This document shows, one piece after another, positions 21,655 to 25,929 of a stretch of DNA of 25,929 nt (positions within the stretch are counted from its first letter, which is position 1; every line of letters begins with the position of its first letter). The translations under genes and the position numbers were made by a program. The DNA is taken from positions 1-25,929 of the forward strand of contig URQS01000046.1 of the NCBI GenBank assembly GCA_900550035.1, read 5' to 3'. The stretch comes from an uncultured Prevotella sp. GTDB lineage: Bacteria; Bacteroidota; Bacteroidia; Bacteroidales; Bacteroidaceae. The notes below the pieces were generated by a model. That model searched no databases, was not told the DNA's origin, and worked only from the letters and a program-made list of their open reading frames with translations.

Positions 21655-23172
21655 TTACTTCAGTACCTCGATTGCACGCTGCAAACGCTTGATGGTCTCT
21701 TCCTTTCCGAGGAAAGCCGAGATGTCGAACATGCCCGGACCCTTGCCAATACCTACAAGTGCAAGGCGGAAGGCGTTCATCACGTCGCCCAGTTTGTAGC
21801 CCTTGTCCTCAACCCACTTCATCACGACGGGCTCCTGACCCTCAATAGAGAAGTCGTCGATGCCCTGGAGCACTTCTGCCAACTCGCCCATCACCTTGGC
21901 TGAGTCTTCCTTCCAGCGCTTCTTCACGGTCTTCTGGTCGTACTCTGTCGGAGCGATGAAGAAGAACGAGCACAGCGGCCAAAGCTCCTTGACGAAGCTC
22001 ACACGGTCCTTCATCATAGCCACTACCTGTGTGATGCGCTCCATCGACTCGTCAACACCGTTGTTGGCTACGATAGGTGCGAAGAGGTCGGCAATCTCCT
22101 CGTTCGATTTGCGCAGGATATACTCGTGGTTGAACCAGATGCCCTTCTGGAAGTCGAACTTGGCACCCGACTTCGAGCACTTGTGGATATCAAACTGCTC
22201 AACAAGCTCGTCGAGCGAGAACATCTCCTGCTCAGTACCGGGATTCCAGCCCAGCAGGGCGAGGAAGTTGACTACAGCCTCGGGAAAGTAGCCGCTTTCG
22301 CGATAGCCCGAAGAAATGTCGCCAGTCTTGGGGTCATGCCACTCAAGCGGGAATACGGGGAATCCGAGACGGTCGCCGTCGCGCTTCGAGAGCTTGCCCT
22401 TGCCCTCCGGCTTGAGCAGCAGCGGCAGGTGGGCGAATGTAGGCATGGTGTCTTCCCATCCGAAGGCACGATAAAGCAGAACGTGAAGCGGTGCGCTGGG
22501 CAACCACTCCTCACCACGAATCACGTGAGTAATCTCCATAAGGTGGTCGTCGACGATGTTTGCCAAGTGATAGGTAGGCAGCTCGTCGGCACTCTTGTAG
22601 AGCACCTTGTCGTCGAGAATGTCGCTCTTTATCTTCACGTCGCCACGAATCATGTCGTCAACATGCACCTCGATGCCCGGCTCAACCATGAAGCGAACCA
22701 CATACTGCTCGCCGTCGTTGATGCGACGCTCCACTTCCTCCTTCGAGAGAGTGAGCGAGTTGGTCATCTGTGTACGTGTCTTGGCGTCGTACTGGAAGTT
22801 CTGAATCTCGGCACGCTTTGCCTCAAGCTGCTCTGGAGTGTCGAAAGCAATGTAAGCCTTGCCGTCGGCAAGAAGCTGGTCGACATATTTCTTATAAATG
22901 GCGCGACGCTCGCTCTGACGATACGGGCCGTGCTCGCCACCGAACGACACTCCCTCGTCAAACTTGATACCGAGCCAACGGAACGACTCAATGATATAGT
23001 CCTCAGCACCCGGCACAAAACGATGCGAGTCGGTGTCCTCAATACGGAACACCAGGTCGCCGCCGTGCTGACGCGCGAAAAGATAGTTATACAATGCTGT
23101 ACGCACACCACCGATGTGCAAAGGTCCTGTTGGGCTTGGCGCGAAGCGCACCCTTACTTTTCTATCTGACAT
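21655..23172 (-). CDS. gltX: Glutamate--tRNA ligase
   Basis: 505 aa, cytoplasmic class I aminoacyl-tRNA synthetase that charges tRNA(Glu). The ATP-binding HIGH-type motif is HIGG (residues 19-22) within FAPSPTGPLHIGGVRTALYN. The second motif is KLSKRDGDR (261-269). IRGEEWLPSAPLHVLLYRAFGW is conserved between them. The length fits the usual bacterial enzyme. The ATG at 23172 follows a -7 box by about 28 nt, and the gene ends in a strong terminator, so it is a single-gene unit divergent from the 7TM-HD gene. A non-discriminating enzyme that also charges tRNA(Gln) cannot be judged from the sequence. Confidence 0.96.
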   Translation of the reverse strand: MSDRKVRVRFAPSPTGPLHIGGVRTALYNYLFARQHGGDLVFRIEDTDSHRFVPGAEDYIIESFRWLGIKFDEGVSFGGEHGPYRQSERRAIYKKYVDQLLADGKAYIAFDTPEQLEAKRAEIQNFQYDAKTRTQMTNSLTLSKEEVERRINDGEQYVVRFMVEPGIEVHVDDMIRGDVKIKSDILDDKVLYKSADELPTYHLANIVDDHLMEITHVIRGEEWLPSAPLHVLLYRAFGWEDTMPTFAHLPLLLKPEGKGKLSKRDGDRLGFPVFPLEWHDPKTGDISSGYRESGYFPEAVVNFLALLGWNPGTEQEMFSLDELVEQFDIHKCSKSGAKFDFQKGIWFNHEYILRKSNEEIADLFAPIVANNGVDESMERITQVVAMMKDRVSFVKELWPLCSFFFIAPTEYDQKTVKKRWKEDSAKVMGELAEVLQGIDDFSIEGQEPVVMKWVEDKGYKLGDVMNAFRLALVGIGKGPGMFDISAFLGKEETIKRLQRAIEVLK

Positions 23173-23200
23173 ATTATAGTATGTTTTTTATTTTTGCGTA

Positions 23201-23208
23201 CAAAGGTA
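23201..23208 (-). promoter_or_regulatory. -7 box (TACCTTTG) for gltX
   Basis: The minus strand reads TACCTTTG, matching TAnnTTTG. The start of transcription would be near 23195, about 22 nt before the ATG. No clear -33 TTTG. For the divergent plus-strand gene only a weak TAATATTG (23241-23248) was seen. Confidence 0.5.
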
Positions 23209-23275
23209 GTAAGTTTTTCTCAATTTAGACATTTTTTTTGTAATATTGCAGTCCAAACCCATAATAAGACAATAT

Positions 23276-25327
23276 ATGTATAGAATTGATAAGAGCAGAA
23301 AACATTTCTGGCGCAATATGTTCACACGTATGGCGCTGGTATTGGTGACTGTGACGGTGATAGTGTGGTCGCTGCCACGCAATGAAAGCCAGCGATTCAG
23401 ATACGACGTGGGCAAACCGTGGATGTACGGCTCGTTCATAGCCAAGTTCGACTTCCCTATCTACAAGACCGACGAGACGATAAAGGCGCAGGAAGACTCG
23501 CTGCTTCAGACCTACCAGCCCTACTACAACTACGACAAGACGGTGGAGAAGAAGCAGGTGGACAAGTTCCTCTCCGACTTCCACGACGGCATTCCCGGAC
23601 TGCCACACCAGTACATCGACATCATAGCCAAACAGCTGCACCGACTGTATCAGACGGGCATCATGGACACGCCCGAATACAACGAGATATACCGCGACTC
23701 CACTTCGCTGGTGCGCGTCGTCATTGGCAACAACGCACAAACCATGCCGCTCGACGAAATCTACTCTACGCTGTCGGCATACGAGCAGATCTTCCTCGAC
23801 GACGTGGTGGCACAGCAACGCCCGCTGCTGCAACGATGCAATCTGAACAACTACATCGAGCCTAACCTTATATATGACAAGGAACGCTCACAGACCGAAC
23901 GCAACGACCTGCTGTCGTCCATACCGCCTGCCAGCGGCATGGTGATGAGCGGACAGAAGGTGATAGACCGTGGCGACATAGTCGACGAATACACCTACCG
24001 CGTGCTCAACTCGTTCGAGCGTGAGATAAAACGCCGGTCGGCTACGCAGAACGAGATAACGAGCACCATAATCGGACAGATAATACTGGTGACGCTTATG
24101 GTGACACTATTCACCATATATCTCGCCCTGTTCCGACGCGACTACTTCAACAAGCCGCGCTCCATCGCCATGCTCTACTCGCTCATTACACTCTTCCCTG
24201 TGATAGTGGCTATAATGATGCGCCACAACTTTCTGAGCGTCTACATAGTACCATTCGCCATGGTTCCGATGTTTGTGCGTGTGTTTATGGACTCGCGCAC
24301 GGCATTCATCTCGCACGTCACGATGCTGCTTATATGTACCATCGCCGTGAGATACCAGTACGAATTCATCATCATTCAGATAGTAGCAGGCTTGATAGCC
24401 ATCTACTCGCTGCGCGAACTGACACGCCGCGCCCAGGTGTTCAAGACGGGAATACTCGTGGCTATGGGTAGCGCACTGGTTTATCTGGCGCTGCAGATGA
24501 TTCAAGACAACGACTTCACCATCATGGACCACGACATATACTACCACTTCGTGGTGAACGGTGTGTTGCTGCTGCTCACCTATCCCATGATGTACATCAT
24601 CGAGAAGATGTTCGGATTCGTGTCGAGCGTTACGCTGTTTGAGCTGTCCAACACCAACCGCGGACTGCTGCGCGACCTCTCGGAGATAGCGCCCGGCACA
24701 TTCCAGCACTCTATCACCGTGGGCAATCTGGCTGCCGAGATAGCCAATAAGATTGGTGCCAACTCGCTGCTCGTGCGTACCGGTGCTCTGTATCATGACA
24801 TCGGCAAAATGGCTGACCCCGTATTCTTCACCGAAAACCAAGCCGGTGTCAACCCGCACGACCACCTCGACTATAAGGAGAGCGCACGCATAATCATCAA
24901 TCATGTCACCGAGGGCGTGAAGATGGCTGAGCGCGAGAATCTGCCAACCATCATACGCGACTTCATCGTGACCCATCACGGTACGGGCATGGCCAAGTTC
25001 TTCTACATTAAATATAAGAACGAGCATCCCGACGAAGAGATTGACCCGAAACCGTTTGAATATCCGGGTCCCAACCCGTTCACACGCGAGCAGGCCATCC
25101 TCATGATTGCCGACGGCGTGGAGGCTGCTTCGCGCTCAATAGCAGAATATACCGAGGAGAACATCGCATCGCTGGTAAACAAAATCATCGACGGCGACGT
25201 TGCCGACGGCTACTTCAAGGACTGTCCCATCACATTCCGTGACATTGCCCTCGCCAAAATCGTACTCATCGAACGCCTCAAAGCAATATACCATACACGT
25301 ATATCGTATCCTGAGGCGAAGAAGTAA
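23276..25327 (+). CDS. 7TM-HD family phosphohydrolase (PgpH-like)
   Basis: 683 aa from the ATG at 23276; the TTG at 23246 upstream is less likely. A first membrane helix (about 15-32) is followed by an extracytoplasmic domain (about 35-260) of the 7TMR-HDED type. About seven membrane helices follow (about 265-450), then a cytoplasmic HD domain. Its metal residues are visible: His478 (FQHS), His507-Asp508 (YHDIGK), His567-His568 (THHGTG) and Asp613 (IADGVEA). FEYPGPNPFTREQAILM is a hallmark of this family. Gram-positive PgpH cleaves cyclic di-AMP and responds to the outer domain. That activity is plausible here but not shown. It is divergent from gltX and followed by 600 bp without a gene. Confidence 0.9.
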   Translation: MYRIDKSRKHFWRNMFTRMALVLVTVTVIVWSLPRNESQRFRYDVGKPWMYGSFIAKFDFPIYKTDETIKAQEDSLLQTYQPYYNYDKTVEKKQVDKFLSDFHDGIPGLPHQYIDIIAKQLHRLYQTGIMDTPEYNEIYRDSTSLVRVVIGNNAQTMPLDEIYSTLSAYEQIFLDDVVAQQRPLLQRCNLNNYIEPNLIYDKERSQTERNDLLSSIPPASGMVMSGQKVIDRGDIVDEYTYRVLNSFEREIKRRSATQNEITSTIIGQIILVTLMVTLFTIYLALFRRDYFNKPRSIAMLYSLITLFPVIVAIMMRHNFLSVYIVPFAMVPMFVRVFMDSRTAFISHVTMLLICTIAVRYQYEFIIIQIVAGLIAIYSLRELTRRAQVFKTGILVAMGSALVYLALQMIQDNDFTIMDHDIYYHFVVNGVLLLLTYPMMYIIEKMFGFVSSVTLFELSNTNRGLLRDLSEIAPGTFQHSITVGNLAAEIANKIGANSLLVRTGALYHDIGKMADPVFFTENQAGVNPHDHLDYKESARIIINHVTEGVKMAERENLPTIIRDFIVTHHGTGMAKFFYIKYKNEHPDEEIDPKPFEYPGPNPFTREQAILMIADGVEAASRSIAEYTEENIASLVNKIIDGDVADGYFKDCPITFRDIALAKIVLIERLKAIYHTRISYPEAKK

Positions 25328-25440
25328 AGGCAATACAAATATTGTACACGTAGTAAAAAAGTGTTACAAAATAAAAATTGATTCTAGAGATTTCTGAGGC
25401 GGTTTTTATCGGTCTTTCGACGTAAAAAGCCACTCCAAAA

Positions 25441-25527
25441 TCCATTCGGGGCTTCTTTGCATTGCAAAAGGACTACTTTTGGAAGGCAAAGAAGCCTTGT
25501 TTGCAATGCAAAGAAGCTCTGAATGGA
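25441..25527. repeat. 28-bp inverted repeat with internal hairpins
   Basis: 25441-25468 and 25500-25527 are complementary at 26 of 28 positions. Between and partly overlapping them are CAAAAG-GACTA-CTTTTG (25465-25481) and AAGGC-AAAGAA-GCCTT (25483-25498). The segment GGCAAAGAAGCC at 25485-25496 can also pair with the left arm, so rival folds exist. It may be a miniature element, a structured RNA or a bidirectional terminator. Confidence 0.7.
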
Positions 25528-25639
25528 GAACAAAAACGTTCGTTTTGCGATAAAAGGGAGGTTTTTTATGGGCGAATTTATTGCACACTTACGTCAATAA
25601 CTCCGTAATGAGCTATGTATAAACCATATACCGCTGCAC

Positions 25640-25701
25640 GCTCAAAACTCGAGAATTTTGAGCTAAAGATTTCCTCGTGCGCTCAACTCATAGTTTTGAG
25701 G
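25640..25701. repeat. Pair of related GCTCAA...TTTTGAG hairpins
   Basis: GCTCAAAA (25640-25647) pairs with TTTTGAGC (25656-25663) around CTCGAGAA. About 41 bp on, GCTCAACTCATAGTTTTGAG (25681-25700) repeats the design with a shorter stem. Each is preceded by a GCACG or CGTGC motif. Confidence 0.55.
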
Positions 25702-25929
25702 GCTTAAAAATGCAAATATAAAAAACGACGGAAACAGAAATCACTTCTGCCCCCGCCCGTGCGTGTTTTTCCCGATTTTAAAAACTAACCATTTTAACTA
25801 ACTATACTAAAACAACAATCTTAAATGCTAAACAATTTCCTACGCTTAGAACAGTATTGATAAATCTAATTCTACTAAGTAAGTGATCTAAATTATTTAT
25901 ATATATCAGTACTAATATGGTTCATTTTC

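Larger units (their letters stand above)
25328..25929. other. Non-coding right end of the window
   Basis: No convincing gene was found in 600 bp. A 60-codon minus-strand frame (25406-25588) lies across an inverted repeat and shows no family likeness. The stretch holds the 28-bp inverted repeat at 25441-25527, two related hairpins at 25640-25701 and then AT-rich DNA up to the edge, possibly the upstream region of a gene beyond 25929. Confidence 0.6.

Noticed and set aside
25406..25588. 60-codon minus-strand frame at the right end
   Set aside because: Its codons run through both arms of an inverted repeat. No promoter box, family likeness or neighbour supports it.

Overview
The window looks like chromosome of a Bacteroidales bacterium, most likely Prevotellaceae (Prevotella or Segatella type). 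This is inferred from the families present (YfhO, GSCFA, DUF4369, DUF349, a BtuB-like TonB receptor with a long N-terminal extension), from -7 boxes of the Bacteroidetes form TAnnTTTG, and from the lack of Shine-Dalgarno sites. No tRNA, rRNA, CRISPR array, insertion sequence or phage gene was seen.

Layout. (1) 1-4190, plus strand: a GC-rich dispersed repeat, an array of direct repeats, a -7 box and a long structured leader come before three genes: a 77-aa unknown protein, an OmpA-like barrel protein with a coiled coil, and a predicted surface lipoprotein built from a very regular 70-residue super-repeat. A strong hairpin closes this unit. (2) 4200-5850: an AAA-ATPase-like/PD-(D/E)XK family gene that has lost its nuclease region, then a gene-free stretch with a promoter-like box and a short Ile/Thr-rich reading frame that leads to no gene. 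(3) 5852-10950, minus strand: DUF4369 lipoprotein, dihydroorotase, stand-alone MetH activation domain, metallophosphoesterase and lysophosphatidate acyltransferase. (4) 11083-11827, minus: FtsB/DivIC-like protein and a small membrane protein, divergent from dnaX. (5) 11939-17204, plus: dnaX, YfhO-family membrane protein and GSCFA protein. (6) 17428-23172, minus: gltX, DUF349 protein and BtuB-like receptor, with clear terminators after gltX and after the DUF349 gene. (7) 23276-25327, plus: a 7TM-HD phosphohydrolase resembling PgpH. (8) 25328-25929: non-coding, with strong inverted repeats.

Most of the window is housekeeping: replication, tRNA charging, pyrimidine and phospholipid synthesis, and the envelope. 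The less ordinary parts are the envelope trio at the left end, a family of GC-rich palindromic repeats at gene ends (one supplies the last codons of a gene), the decayed ATPase/nuclease gene with the orphan leader next to it, and the structured non-coding DNA at both ends. No complete new defence or mobile system was found. The best candidates for undescribed biology are the envelope trio with its leader, and the repeat family.
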